In this document: in pieces, positions 22,707 through 31,546 of the stretch
Numbering within the stretch: position 1 is the first letter of the stretch
Layout of the letters: every line of letters begins with the position of its first letter
Source: Stutzerimonas azotifigens DSM 17556
GTDB taxonomy: Bacteria > Pseudomonadota > Gammaproteobacteria > Pseudomonadales > Pseudomonadaceae
Assembly: GCF_000425625.1 (NCBI RefSeq)
Contig: NZ_KE384414.1
Location: forward strand, 33,642-71,519
Reading direction: 5' to 3'
DNA length: 37,878 nucleotides
Translations under genes and position numbers: made by a program
The notes under the pieces: model-generated
Database searches by the model: none
What the model was told of the DNA's origin: nothing
Seen by the model: the letters and a program-made list of their open reading frames with translations, nothing else

Positions 22707-25700
22707 TTATGAGCTGTACGAGCGGTGCTCATGACGCTCGGGGCGGATCGGCTGGCGCTCGCGCTGGCGCATGTGCGTCTCCAGCTCGTCGGCCGGCATC
22801 GGCCGGGCGAAGAAGAAGCCCTGCACCTGGTCGCAGCCGTGAGTGCGCAGGAACTCCAGCTGGTCGGCGGTCTCCACGCCCTCGGCGATCACCTTCATGC
22901 CGAGGCTGTGGGCCATGGCGATGATGGCGCGGGCGATCTGCGCGTCCTGCTCGCCGCTCGGCAGGCCGTCGACGAAGCTGTGGTCGATCTTCAGCACGTC
23001 GATGGGGAACTGCTTGAGGTAGTTGAGCGACGAGTAGCCGGTGCCGAAGTCGTCCACCGCGATGGATGGGCCGAGCTGCTTGAGCCCGGTGAGGATGCGC
23101 ATGGCGTCGGCAACGTCGCGCATCAGCGTGCTCTCGGTCAGCTCGAGCTCCAGCGCGGCCGGCGCGATGGCGCTGTCGGCGAGGATCTGCGCCACCCGCT
23201 GGCCGAGCAGGCCGTCGGCGAACTGGCGGGCGGACAGGTTCACCGAGACCTTCGGCACCCGCAGCCCCTGGCTCGACCAGAGCGCGATCTGCCGGCACGC
23301 CTCGCGCAGCACCCAGTCGCCGACGTCCACCACTAGGCCGATCTCCTCCAGCACCGGGATGAAAGCGGCCGGCGGCAGCAGCCCGCGCGTCGGGTGCTGC
23401 CAGCGCAGCACCGCCTCGACCCCGGTCAGCCGGCGCCCATCGGCGGACAGCTGCGGCTGGTAGTGCAGCACGAACTGCAGTTGCTCCAGCGCATGGCGCA
23501 GGTCGCTCTCCAGCTCCAGGCGCTCCAGCGCGCTGGCGTTCATCTCCGACTGGTAGAACTGGAAGTTGTTCTTGCCGCGCTCCTTGGCGTGGTACATCGC
23601 CGTGTCGGCGTTCTTCATCAGTTGGCTGAGTTCGTTGCCGTCCTGCGGGCTCAGCGCGATGCCGATGCTGGCGGTGACGAAGAACTCGCGGCCGGACAGC
23701 ACGAAGGGCTCGGTCAGGCTCTCGAGGATGCGCTCGGAGACGTGGATCGCCCGGTTCAGCGCGGCGTCGCGATCGGCACAGGGCGCCAGCAGCAGGGTAA
23801 ATTCATCGCCGCCCATGCGCGCCACCGTGTCCTCCTCGCCGACGCAGGCGGACAGCCGCACCGCCACGTTCTTGAGCATGTGGTCGCCGGCGGCGTGGCC
23901 GAGCGAGTCGTTGATCGGCTTGAAGCGGTCGAGGTCGAGAAACATCAGCACCACCCACTCGCCGCGCCGCTCGGCGTGCTGCAGGCTGTGGTGCAGGCGG
24001 TCCTGGAACAGCGTGCGGTTGGGCAGCTGGGTGAGGTTGTCGTAGTAGGCCAGGCGGTGGATGCGCTGCTCGCTGGCCTTGCGCTCGCTCATGTCGCTGA
24101 AGAAGCAGACGTAGTTGATCAGGTCGTCGTCTTCGTCGCGCACCGCGGTGAGACCGACCCAGCAGGGATAGGCCTCGCCGCTCTTGCGCTTGAGCCACAG
24201 CTCGCCTTCCCAACTGCCGCGCTGGTGCAGTTGGCCGAGCACGTAGCCGAGCTGGTTGGCCTGCTGGCGGTCGGCGCCGAGCATGCCGGGCGTCTGGTCG
24301 AGCACCTCGGCGCTGGAGTAGCCGGTGATGCGGTTGAACGCCTCGTTGACCTGGACGATGTAGCCGGCCGGGTCGGTGATCAGGATCGCCGCGGTGGAAT
24401 GCTCGAACACCGTCGCCGCCATCCGCAGCCCCTGCTCGGCGCGGCGCTGCTGGCTGATGTCGCGGCCGATGCAGAGCAGGCCGCCGAAACGGTTGTGTTC
24501 GCCGAGGATCAGCATGATCCGCAGCTCGATCGGCACGCGCTGGCCGCTGGCGGTCACGCAGTCGAAGTGCAGCGTCTCGCGCGCCAGGCGGGCGCGGATT
24601 TCCTGCATGCGGGCCGGGTCGCCGGCGGCCTTGTGCACGTCGCGCAGCACGTCGTAGAAGCGCTCGACCTGGGCCGGGTTGGTCACCGCGTCGCCCAGGC
24701 CGTGGCTCGCGGCACTGGCCACGCTGTAGCCGAACACGCGCTCGATCGAGGGACTGACGTAGTCGATCTTCATGTCGCTGTCGACGGTGAAAATCACGTC
24801 GTCCAGGCTTTCGGCCAGCATCCGGTAGCGCCGCTCGCTGTTGCGCAGCGAGTCGGCCGCGCCGATCTGCGCGGTGACGTCGCGGGCGACGCCGACCACC
24901 CGTACGACCCGCCCCTGCGCATCGCGCTCGAGGACCTTCTCGGTGAGGCTGAACCAGTGCCAGCGCCCGTCACGATGGCGCCAGCGCAGCAGCGACTCGG
25001 CGGGCGAATCGTCCGGCAGCGTCTGCCGCAGGAAGATCATCCGTTCGGCGAACTCGCGGTCGTCGGGGTGGGTCAGGCGCAGCCAGCAGCCGGCCGGGTC
25101 GTCGGCGCCGAAGTCGGCCGCATAACCCAGCTGCACGGCCAGGTTCTGATTGCTGAACAATAGCTTGCGGGCCCGCAGGTCCTGCACGTAGAGCGTCTCC
25201 GGCACCGCGCCGAGCACCTGCGACCAGAAGCGCTCGCGCTCGGCCAGCGCGCGCAGGGCATGCCGCTCCAGGGTGACGTCGCGCAGCACCCAGAGAAAGG
25301 CGCTCGGGCCGCTGTGGCCGTCGAACTGCAGCGTGCGCCGGGTGATCGCGAACTGCCGGCGCTCGCCATCCTGCAGCAGCGTCACCGGCTCGAGTGCCTG
25401 CTGCTCCCCTTCCGGCGCCAGCGCTTGCGGGCCGAGCGCGGGGATCAGTTCGCGCACGCCGTAGGCGCGCAGGTTGCTGCGGTCGAGCCCGAACATGGCC
25501 TCGGCGCGGGCGTTGAGAAAGCGCAACCGGCCGTCCAGCGTGGTCAGCAGCACGCTCTCCTCGATCGCCCCCAGCGCGCTGGAGGCATAGCGCAGCGCGC
25601 GCCTCTCCTCGACCCGGCTGCGGATGCCCGGCAGCTGCAGCAGCACCCGCCGGCAGGCAACGCGCACGAACGACCGCCATTGCGGGCGGGTCTCGTCCTT

Positions 25701-25766
25701 TCGAGAGTGCTCGTGTCTAGCCACGCTGGAGGTCCCAAGGTGAGAGATCGATGAGGCAGGCGCCAA
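22707..25766 (-). CDS. morA: MorA-like PAS-GGDEF-EAL c-di-GMP regulator
   Basis: The protein (up to 1019 residues) has four PAS-type segments (about 60-170, 176-300, 312-440, 448-562), a GGDEF domain with intact GGDEF motif (652-656), and an EAL domain with motif EAV (784-786). The other phosphodiesterase residues are intact: [39 protein letters not shown] and QGFFFARP. The inhibitory RxxD site is replaced by GEED. Both cyclase and phosphodiesterase activity are possible. It is shorter than P. aeruginosa MorA and I see no membrane helices, so it appears cytosolic. The start is uncertain: TTG 25766 and GTG 25724 both lack a clear RBS. Residue numbers use 25766. Confidence 0.82.
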   Translation of the reverse strand: MAPASSISHLGTSSVARHEHSRKDETRPQWRSFVRVACRRVLLQLPGIRSRVEERRALRYASSALGAIEESVLLTTLDGRLRFLNARAEAMFGLDRSNLRAYGVRELIPALGPQALAPEGEQQALEPVTLLQDGERRQFAITRRTLQFDGHSGPSAFLWVLRDVTLERHALRALAERERFWSQVLGAVPETLYVQDLRARKLLFSNQNLAVQLGYAADFGADDPAGCWLRLTHPDDREFAERMIFLRQTLPDDSPAESLLRWRHRDGRWHWFSLTEKVLERDAQGRVVRVVGVARDVTAQIGAADSLRNSERRYRMLAESLDDVIFTVDSDMKIDYVSPSIERVFGYSVASAASHGLGDAVTNPAQVERFYDVLRDVHKAAGDPARMQEIRARLARETLHFDCVTASGQRVPIELRIMLILGEHNRFGGLLCIGRDISQQRRAEQGLRMAATVFEHSTAAILITDPAGYIVQVNEAFNRITGYSSAEVLDQTPGMLGADRQQANQLGYVLGQLHQRGSWEGELWLKRKSGEAYPCWVGLTAVRDEDDDLINYVCFFSDMSERKASEQRIHRLAYYDNLTQLPNRTLFQDRLHHSLQHAERRGEWVVLMFLDLDRFKPINDSLGHAAGDHMLKNVAVRLSACVGEEDTVARMGGDEFTLLLAPCADRDAALNRAIHVSERILESLTEPFVLSGREFFVTASIGIALSPQDGNELSQLMKNADTAMYHAKERGKNNFQFYQSEMNASALERLELESDLRHALEQLQFVLHYQPQLSADGRRLTGVEAVLRWQHPTRGLLPPAAFIPVLEEIGLVVDVGDWVLREACRQIALWSSQGLRVPKVSVNLSARQFADGLLGQRVAQILADSAIAPAALELELTESTLMRDVADAMRILTGLKQLGPSIAVDDFGTGYSSLNYLKQFPIDVLKIDHSFVDGLPSGEQDAQIARAIIAMAHSLGMKVIAEGVETADQLEFLRTHGCDQVQGFFFARPMPADELETHMRQRERQPIRPERHEHRSYSS

Positions 25767-25927
25767 CGTCTAAGGATGCCCTGCCTAGAGGCAAAGTGCC
25801 AGCAAAGCGCGACGTACTGCACACTTTTGCCGGTGGCCGACCGTCCCAGCCTCGTCCGACCGATCCAGACCCGACTGGTTCAAACCCGCGTTCTTGAGCA
25901 CTGCTTCACAGCTTCGGCGGTTCGCCT

Positions 25928-25954
25928 TCAAGAGAGCCGCCCGATTGCCGATTT
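25928..25954 (+). promoter_or_regulatory. Flagellar sigma-28 (FliA) promoter for the chemoreceptor
   Basis: TCAAGAGA (25928-25935), an exact 11-bp spacer, and GCCGATTT (25947-25954) match the FliA pattern TAAAGTTT-N11-GCCGATAA in all the key positions (AAG, GCCGAT). It lies 65 bp upstream of the chemoreceptor start codon. Control of chemoreceptor genes by FliA is well established. Confidence 0.65.
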
Positions 25955-26019
25955 CCTGCGTCCCAGCCTTCCCCGCCACAAGCGGCTCTGGCTAGCACCA
26001 ATCCCAGGGACACGCACGC

Positions 26020-27960
26020 ATGCTTCAATGGATCAGCGCCCGACTGGACGATCTCTCCGTCGGCAAGAAACTTACGCTCGGCTTCGGCCTGGTACTGGCC
26101 CTCACCTTCCTCGTCGCCGCCCTCAGCGCCCGCAGCCTGCAGCTGGTGACCGACGCCAACGCCGACCTGCTGAGCGTCGGCAACCTGCACCGCCTGGTCG
26201 CCGAAGCGCGCAGCGAGCGCATCCTGTTCGGCATCGCCGGAGACACCGCCCATTCGGCACGGGTGATCGAACTGACCGGCGAGATGCAAGCCGTGCTGGC
26301 ACAGCTCGAGGATCGCCTGAGCCGGCCGGAGAGCCTCGAGCGGGTACGCCAGGTGCAGCAGGCGGTACCGCGCTACCGCGCCGTGCTGGAGCAGTACGTC
26401 GAGACCCGCAACGGACGCGAGCAGACCCGCAGCGTGCTGGTCTCCAGCGCCCAGGACACCCTTGCCGCCTTCGCCCAGCTGGAGGACAAGGTCTATGCCG
26501 CGCTCGCCGCCGCCCCCGGCGCCAGCGGGCAACTCGAGCAGGTGCGCGGCGTCGAGAAGCTGATCAAGTCGCTGCTCAACATCCGTTACCTGGTACGCGG
26601 CTACATCTTCCAGCAGACCGAGCAGAGCCGGCAGCTCGCCGACGCGGCGCTGGGCGAGCTGACTGCCGAAGCGCGCAAACGGCGTTCGGACATGCCCGCC
26701 CACGCGGTCGCCGACCTGGACGCCGCGATGAGCAACCTCCAGCGTTACCACGCCGCCGTCGGCGCCTTCGCCGCCGGCCTCGCCGACAGCCAGCGCCTCG
26801 ACGCCAGGCTTGCCGAAGAGGCCCAGGCGCTGCGCGACGCCGCCCAGGCCCTGCTCGACGGCGAAGTCGAGGCGCTGGCCCGGACCAGCCGCCAGGCGAT
26901 CGTGGAAATCGTCATCATTGCGCTGGCGGCGCTGCTGCTCGGCGGCCTGGCCGCCTGGTGGATGGGCCGGCAGATCACCCGCCCGCTGAGCGCCACGCTG
27001 GCGCTGGCCGGACGCATCGCCGACGGCGACCTGACCGCCGATTCCCGCTCCGTTCGCCGCGACGAGCTCGGCCAGTTGCAGAACGCCGTCGGCGAGATGG
27101 CCGCCAGCCTGCGCGAGCTGATCGGCCGGATTCGCGGCGGGGTGACACGGCTCACCGCTTCCGCCGAGGCGCTCTCGGCGATCACTGAGCGGACCAGCGA
27201 CGGAGTCAACCGGCAGAAGGTGGAGACCGACCAGGTGGCCACCGCCATGCACGAGATGACCGCCACTGTGCAGGAAGTCGCGCGCAACGCCGAGGAGGCT
27301 TCCCAGGCCGCGCGTCTGGCCGACGCGCAGACGCGCGAAGGCGACGGCGTGGTCGGCGCGACCGTCGAGCAGATCGAACGCCTGGCGCAGGGCGTCAACC
27401 GCTCGGCGGACGCGATGGACCGGCTCAAGGGCGAGTCCGAGCGCATCGGCAGCGTGCTCGAGGTGATCAAGTCGGTGGCCGAGCAGACCAACCTGCTGGC
27501 ACTGAACGCAGCCATCGAGGCGGCCCGCGCCGGCGAGGCCGGGCGCGGCTTCGCGGTGGTCGCCGACGAGGTGCGCGGGCTCGCCGGACGCACCCAGCAG
27601 TCCACCGCCGAGATCCAGTCGCTGATCAGCGGACTGCAGGCCGGCGCGCAGGAGGCCGCCGCCACCATGCAGGAAAGCCGCGAGCTCACCCGCAGTACGG
27701 TCGAGCTGACCCGCCAGGCCGGCACCGCGCTGGGCACCATCGCGCAGACCGTTTCCGACATCCAGAACATGAACCACCAGATCGCCGCCGCGGCGGAGCA
27801 GCAGGCCAGCGTCGCGGAGGAGATCAGCCGCAGCGTGGTGAACGTGCGCGAAGTGGCCGAGCAGTCCTCCGCGGCGAGCGAGGAGACCGCGGCCTCGAGC
27901 AGCGAGCTCGCCCATCTGGGCAACGAGCTGCAGCAGCTGGTCGGGCGTTTTCGCCTGTGA
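26020..27960 (+). CDS. Methyl-accepting chemotaxis protein with large helical sensor domain
   Basis: The 646-residue receptor has a first membrane helix (about 17-38), an all-helical periplasmic domain of about 250 residues (39-290) with HBM-like size, a second helix (293-315), a HAMP domain ([20 protein letters not shown]) and a signalling domain with the conserved tip [19 protein letters not shown] followed by [15 protein letters not shown] receptors such as McpS bind carboxylates, but the ligand here cannot be inferred. No CheR-tethering pentapeptide is at the C-terminus (ends VGRFRL). A FliA promoter precedes it. It is divergent from the MorA-like gene. Confidence 0.92.
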   Translation: MLQWISARLDDLSVGKKLTLGFGLVLALTFLVAALSARSLQLVTDANADLLSVGNLHRLVAEARSERILFGIAGDTAHSARVIELTGEMQAVLAQLEDRLSRPESLERVRQVQQAVPRYRAVLEQYVETRNGREQTRSVLVSSAQDTLAAFAQLEDKVYAALAAAPGASGQLEQVRGVEKLIKSLLNIRYLVRGYIFQQTEQSRQLADAALGELTAEARKRRSDMPAHAVADLDAAMSNLQRYHAAVGAFAAGLADSQRLDARLAEEAQALRDAAQALLDGEVEALARTSRQAIVEIVIIALAALLLGGLAAWWMGRQITRPLSATLALAGRIADGDLTADSRSVRRDELGQLQNAVGEMAASLRELIGRIRGGVTRLTASAEALSAITERTSDGVNRQKVETDQVATAMHEMTATVQEVARNAEEASQAARLADAQTREGDGVVGATVEQIERLAQGVNRSADAMDRLKGESERIGSVLEVIKSVAEQTNLLALNAAIEAARAGEAGRGFAVVADEVRGLAGRTQQSTAEIQSLISGLQAGAQEAAATMQESRELTRSTVELTRQAGTALGTIAQTVSDIQNMNHQIAAAAEQQASVAEEISRSVVNVREVAEQSSAASEETAASSSELAHLGNELQQLVGRFRL

Positions 27961-27973
27961 GGTGCGCGGGGTC

Positions 27974-27990
27974 GGCCGCTGTCGGCGGCC
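27974..27990. terminator. Possible hairpin terminator between converging genes
   Basis: GGCCGC-TGTCG-GCGGCC forms a perfect 6-bp stem in the 39-bp gap between the chemoreceptor and the iclR-type gene. No T-tract follows on either strand, so the call rests on position and stem only. Confidence 0.3.
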
Positions 27991-27999
27991 AGCCCTGAC

Positions 28000-28767
28000 C
28001 TACAGCCCGCAGCTGCGCTCGATGGCCTGGCGGCAGGCAATCAGCCCGGCGCGCAGGCGGTCGAGCGCCGGCTCGAAGCGAAAGCTCGGCGCCAGCACGC
28101 ACAGGGCGTAGAGCCCGCCCGGGGCATGCAGCCGGGTCGCGACCGCGCAGACGCCCGTCACGTGCTCCTCGCGGTCGTAGGCGAAGCCCTCCTGGCGCAC
28201 CTGCGCCAGCTCGGCGAACAGCGCCGCCCGGTCGCTGAGGGTATGCGCCGTCAGGCGCGGCAGGGACGCGGGCAGCAGCGTGCCGACGCTGTCGTCCGGC
28301 AGCGCCGCGAGCAGCACCTTGCCGGCCGAGGTGGTGTGGATCTGCAGCAGGTTCTCGGGCATGGGCGCGACCCGCAGCTCCTGCGACGAGACGATCGCAT
28401 GGACGATGCTGAGCGCCGTGCCCTGGCCATGGATCAGGCACACGGTCTCCTCGGTGTCCTTGGCCAGCTGCTCAAGATGCGGCCGTGCCACGGCCGCCAG
28501 GTCGCCATGCACGCCACTGGCCAGACGCAGGATCGCCGGGCCCAGCCGGGTACCGCCCGGCCCGGTCTCGACCAGCCCCTCGGCCTCCAGCGCCGCCACC
28601 AGCCGCTGCACCGTCGAGCGCGGCAGATCGATCGCCCGGGCGATGGCGCCCAGGCTGAGCCCTTCGGCCTGCCCCTCGAGCGCCCGCAGCAGGGCCGCCG
28701 CGCGGGCGATCACCTGGATTCCGCCGCGACCACCGGTGCCGAGGTCGTCCGTTTCTATCGATTCCAT
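28000..28767 (-). CDS. IclR-family transcriptional regulator
   Basis: The 255-residue protein has an N-terminal winged helix (VIARAAALLRALEG...LGAIARAIDLPRSTVQRLVAALEAEGLVE, about 19-67) and a C-terminal IclR effector domain (PHLEQLAKDTEETVCLIHGQG, TTSAGKVLLAALPDD, GVCAVATRLHAP). It is divergent from the efflux pair and the 98 bp between start codons hold a palindrome, so it most likely controls that operon (inference). IclR regulators usually respond to aromatic or small carboxylate compounds. Start ATG 28767 has only a weak RBS. Confidence 0.92.
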   Translation of the reverse strand: MESIETDDLGTGGRGGIQVIARAAALLRALEGQAEGLSLGAIARAIDLPRSTVQRLVAALEAEGLVETGPGGTRLGPAILRLASGVHGDLAAVARPHLEQLAKDTEETVCLIHGQGTALSIVHAIVSSQELRVAPMPENLLQIHTTSAGKVLLAALPDDSVGTLLPASLPRLTAHTLSDRAALFAELAQVRQEGFAYDREEHVTGVCAVATRLHAPGGLYALCVLAPSFRFEPALDRLRAGLIACRQAIERSCGL

Positions 28768-28781
28768 AAAGGCTCTGCTCG

Positions 28782-28842
28782 TTCAGATTCGCACCGCATG
28801 ACGATACACTGTACCGCTTCGTGGCAAGGCGTCGCCTGCCAC
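28782..28842 (+). promoter_or_regulatory. Promoter and palindromic operator candidate for the efflux operon
   Basis: A -35-like TTCAGA (28782-28787) and -10-like TACACT (28805-28810) are 17 bp apart. The -10 lies in the 9-bp palindrome TACACTGTA. Just downstream, 28821-28842 is a 22-bp near-perfect palindrome (GTGGCA-A-GGCG-T-CGCC-TGCCAC, with one bulged A). Both lie between the start codons of the IclR regulator and the transporter and are candidates for its operator. Confidence 0.4.
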
Positions 28843-28865
28843 AGCGCAAAAGGTACGCGATTTCC

Positions 28866-30443
28866 ATGCACACGGCTGCCAACGCCACTCCCGCCAGCGC
28901 CGGTCCCTTGCCTGCACCCGCACCGGTGCCGGCCCCCTTCGGCCCGCGGCTGGCGCTCGGCCTGGTGGGCGTGCTGCTGGCGACCCTCACCGCCGGCATC
29001 AACGACCGCATCGCCTCGGTCGCGCTGGCGGACCTGCGCGGAGCCTTCGGCCTCGGCTACGACACCGGCAGCTGGCTGACCGCCGCCTACGTGGCCGCCG
29101 AGGTGGCCGCCATGTTCATCGCGCCCTGGCTGGCGGTGACCTTCTCGCTGCGGCGCTTCGGCGTAGTCATGACCCTGGCGTTCGCCGTGCTCGGCGTGCT
29201 CACCCCGCTGGCTCCCGACACCGACAGCCTGATGGTCCTGCGCGTGCTGCAGGGGCTGGCCGGCGGCTGCCTGCCGCCGCTGCTGATGACCGCCGCCCTG
29301 CGCTTCTTGCCTTGGCACGTGAAGCTCTACGGGCTCGGCGCCTACGCGCTGACCGCCACCTTCGGGCCGAACCTGGCGCTGCCGCTGGCGGCGCTGTGGA
29401 CCGAGGGCGGCGGCTGGCACTGGCTGTTCTGGCAGGTGCTGCCGAGCTGCCTGGCGGGCGCGGCGCTGATGGCCTACGGGCTGCCGCAGGACCCGCTGCG
29501 CCTGGAGCGCTTCAAGGGTGCCGACTGGCTTGGCGCCCTGCTCGGCGTCAGCGGCGTGGTCATGCTGGTGCTGGCGCTGGAGCAGGGCGAACGGCTGGAC
29601 TGGCTGCACTCGCCGCTGATCCGCCAGCTGCTTCTGGGCGCCGCGCTGCTGCTGCCGCTGTTCCTGCTCAACGAGTGGTATCACCCGCAGCCGCTGATCA
29701 AGCTGCAGCTGCTCGGGCGGCGCAACTTCGCCTATGGGGTCAGCACCCTGGTGCTGATGATGGGGGTGGTCACCGCAGCCAACCTGCCGCTCATCTATAT
29801 GGGCCAGGTGCACGGCTTTCGCCCGGTGCAGACCGCCCCGCTGGCGCTCGGCCATGCCCTCAGCCAGCTGCTGCTGGCGCCGCTGGTGGCGCTGGCGATC
29901 AACCGTCGCAGCCTCGATGCCCGCTGGGTGGCGCTGGCCGGCCTGGTGCTGCTGACGCTCGCCTGCGTCGCCGGTTCGTCGATCACCTCGGCCTGGGCCC
30001 GGGAGAATTTCTACCTGATCCAGGCCTTGCAGGCGCTGGGCCAGCCCATGGTGGTGGTGCCGCTGCTGATGATCTCCACCGGCGTGGTGGTACCCCAGGA
30101 AGGGCCCTTCGCCTCGGCGATGGTCAACGGCTTCCGCGGCCTGGCGACCGTGGTCGGCGTGGCAGCCATGGACTGGCTGCTGAACCACCGCCAGCAGTTC
30201 CACTCGCACAGCCTGGCCGACCGCCTCGGCAGCCAGCCGGCGCTCTGGGACCGGCTCGACACCACCGATGCGACCGCCCTGGCCGCCCTCGCCGGGCGCG
30301 TGCGCGACCAGGCCTGGGTGCTGGCGATCGCCGACGGCTACCTGGCGGTGATCGCCCTGCTCGCGGTCATGATCCTGTTGCTGGCGCTGCTGCCTACGCG
30401 CGCCTATCCACCCCAACCGCCGGCCGCGGCCGGCCCTCGCTGA
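28866..30443 (+). CDS. DHA2-family MFS efflux transporter (EmrB-like)
   Basis: The 525-residue inner-membrane protein has about 14 hydrophobic segments and DHA2/EmrB features: RIASVALADLRGAFGL, TGSWLTAAYVAAEVAAMFIAPW, LRVLQGLAGGCLPPLLM. EmrB-type proteins use the proton gradient to expel hydrophobic drugs and acids through a periplasmic adaptor and an outer-membrane channel. I chose ATG 28866, which follows AAAAGG and fits the family; a GTG at 28821 has no RBS and lies in the palindrome. The N-terminus is rich in Pro and Ala. The adaptor gene follows 6 bp after the stop. No outer-membrane factor gene is in the window. Confidence 0.9.
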   Translation: MHTAANATPASAGPLPAPAPVPAPFGPRLALGLVGVLLATLTAGINDRIASVALADLRGAFGLGYDTGSWLTAAYVAAEVAAMFIAPWLAVTFSLRRFGVVMTLAFAVLGVLTPLAPDTDSLMVLRVLQGLAGGCLPPLLMTAALRFLPWHVKLYGLGAYALTATFGPNLALPLAALWTEGGGWHWLFWQVLPSCLAGAALMAYGLPQDPLRLERFKGADWLGALLGVSGVVMLVLALEQGERLDWLHSPLIRQLLLGAALLLPLFLLNEWYHPQPLIKLQLLGRRNFAYGVSTLVLMMGVVTAANLPLIYMGQVHGFRPVQTAPLALGHALSQLLLAPLVALAINRRSLDARWVALAGLVLLTLACVAGSSITSAWARENFYLIQALQALGQPMVVVPLLMISTGVVVPQEGPFASAMVNGFRGLATVVGVAAMDWLLNHRQQFHSHSLADRLGSQPALWDRLDTTDATALAALAGRVRDQAWVLAIADGYLAVIALLAVMILLLALLPTRAYPPQPPAAAGPR

Positions 30444-30449
30444 GGCCTT

Positions 30450-31463
30450 ATGAAGACCAAAGTCCTGTTTTCGCTTCTCGCGCTCGGCGTGCTCGCCGGC
30501 GTGCTCTACGGTTTCACCGGCAGCGGCGACGTCAGCACCGACGACGCCTACGTCCGTGCCGACGCCACCCAGGTCGCGCCGAAGATCGCCGGCCATGTCG
30601 CCGAGGTGCTGGTGCAGGATCACCAGCACGTCAAGAAAGGCGACCTGCTGCTGCGCCTCGACGACCGCGACTACCGCGTCGCCGCGCAATTGGCCGAAGC
30701 CGATGTCTCCTCGGCGCAGGCGGCGCTGGCCAACCTCGAGGCGGTGCTCGAACGCCAGGCGGCGCTGATCGCGCAGGCGGGCGCGACCCTGCGCTCGGAC
30801 GCCGCCTCGCTGGAATTCGCCCGCGCCGACGCCGAACGCTACCAGCGCCTGTCGACCGTCGGCGTCGGCACCCGCCAGGCCCAGGAAAAGGCCGACGCCG
30901 AGCTGCAGCAGTGGCTGGCGGTTCGCGAACGCGACCGCGCCGCCGAGGTGGCGACCAGGAAGCAGGTGGCGGTGATCGAGGCCGAGATCACCCAGGCCCG
31001 CGCCGCCCTGGCACGCGCCGAAGCGCTGCGCGACAAGGCCGCGCTGGAACTGTCCTACACCGAAATCCGCGCGCCCTTCGACGGCGTGGTCGGCGCCCGC
31101 GCGGTCAACCCCGGCGCGTTCGTCGCCCCGGGGCACAACCTGCTCGCCGTGGTCCCGCTCGACGGCCTGTACGTCATGGCCAACTTCCGCGAGACGCAGC
31201 TGGCCGACATCCAGCCGGAGCAGCCGGTGCGCGTGCGCGTCGACGCCCTGCCCGGGGTGGAACTGCGCGCCCACGTCGACAGCCTGGCGCCGGCCACCGG
31301 GGTGACCTTCTCGCCGATCGCGCCGGACAACGCCACCGGCAACTTCACCAAGGTGGTGCAGCGGGTGCCGGTGAAGATCGTCTTCGAGCCCGGCCAGGCG
31401 GACCTGGCGCGGCTGAAGGTGGGAATGTCGGTGGTGCCGACGCTATCGCCCGAGGCCGGCTGA
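30450..31463 (+). CDS. HlyD/EmrA-family periplasmic adaptor
   Basis: The 337-residue membrane-fusion protein has one N-terminal anchor helix (about 4-22), a lipoyl-type half (VSTDDAYVRADATQVAPKIAG, then VKKGDLLLRLDDRDY), a long coiled coil (about 75-205), the returning lipoyl half (LSYTEIRAPFDGVVGARAVNPG) and a beta-barrel region (VMANFRETQLADI...VRVRVDALPG). The pattern SPIAPDNATGNFTKVVQRVPVKI is typical of EmrA-type adaptors. It starts 6 bp after the transporter stop with GAGG at a good distance, so the two are co-translated and form one efflux system. Confidence 0.92.
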   Translation: MKTKVLFSLLALGVLAGVLYGFTGSGDVSTDDAYVRADATQVAPKIAGHVAEVLVQDHQHVKKGDLLLRLDDRDYRVAAQLAEADVSSAQAALANLEAVLERQAALIAQAGATLRSDAASLEFARADAERYQRLSTVGVGTRQAQEKADAELQQWLAVRERDRAAEVATRKQVAVIEAEITQARAALARAEALRDKAALELSYTEIRAPFDGVVGARAVNPGAFVAPGHNLLAVVPLDGLYVMANFRETQLADIQPEQPVRVRVDALPGVELRAHVDSLAPATGVTFSPIAPDNATGNFTKVVQRVPVKIVFEPGQADLARLKVGMSVVPTLSPEAG

Positions 31464-31546
31464 GGTCGGGGGTGCTGTAGCCCTTCGGGCGGCGCTGGCC
31501 TAAACTTCGCGCCTTTGATCCATGCACTCCCGACGAGGACCCCATC

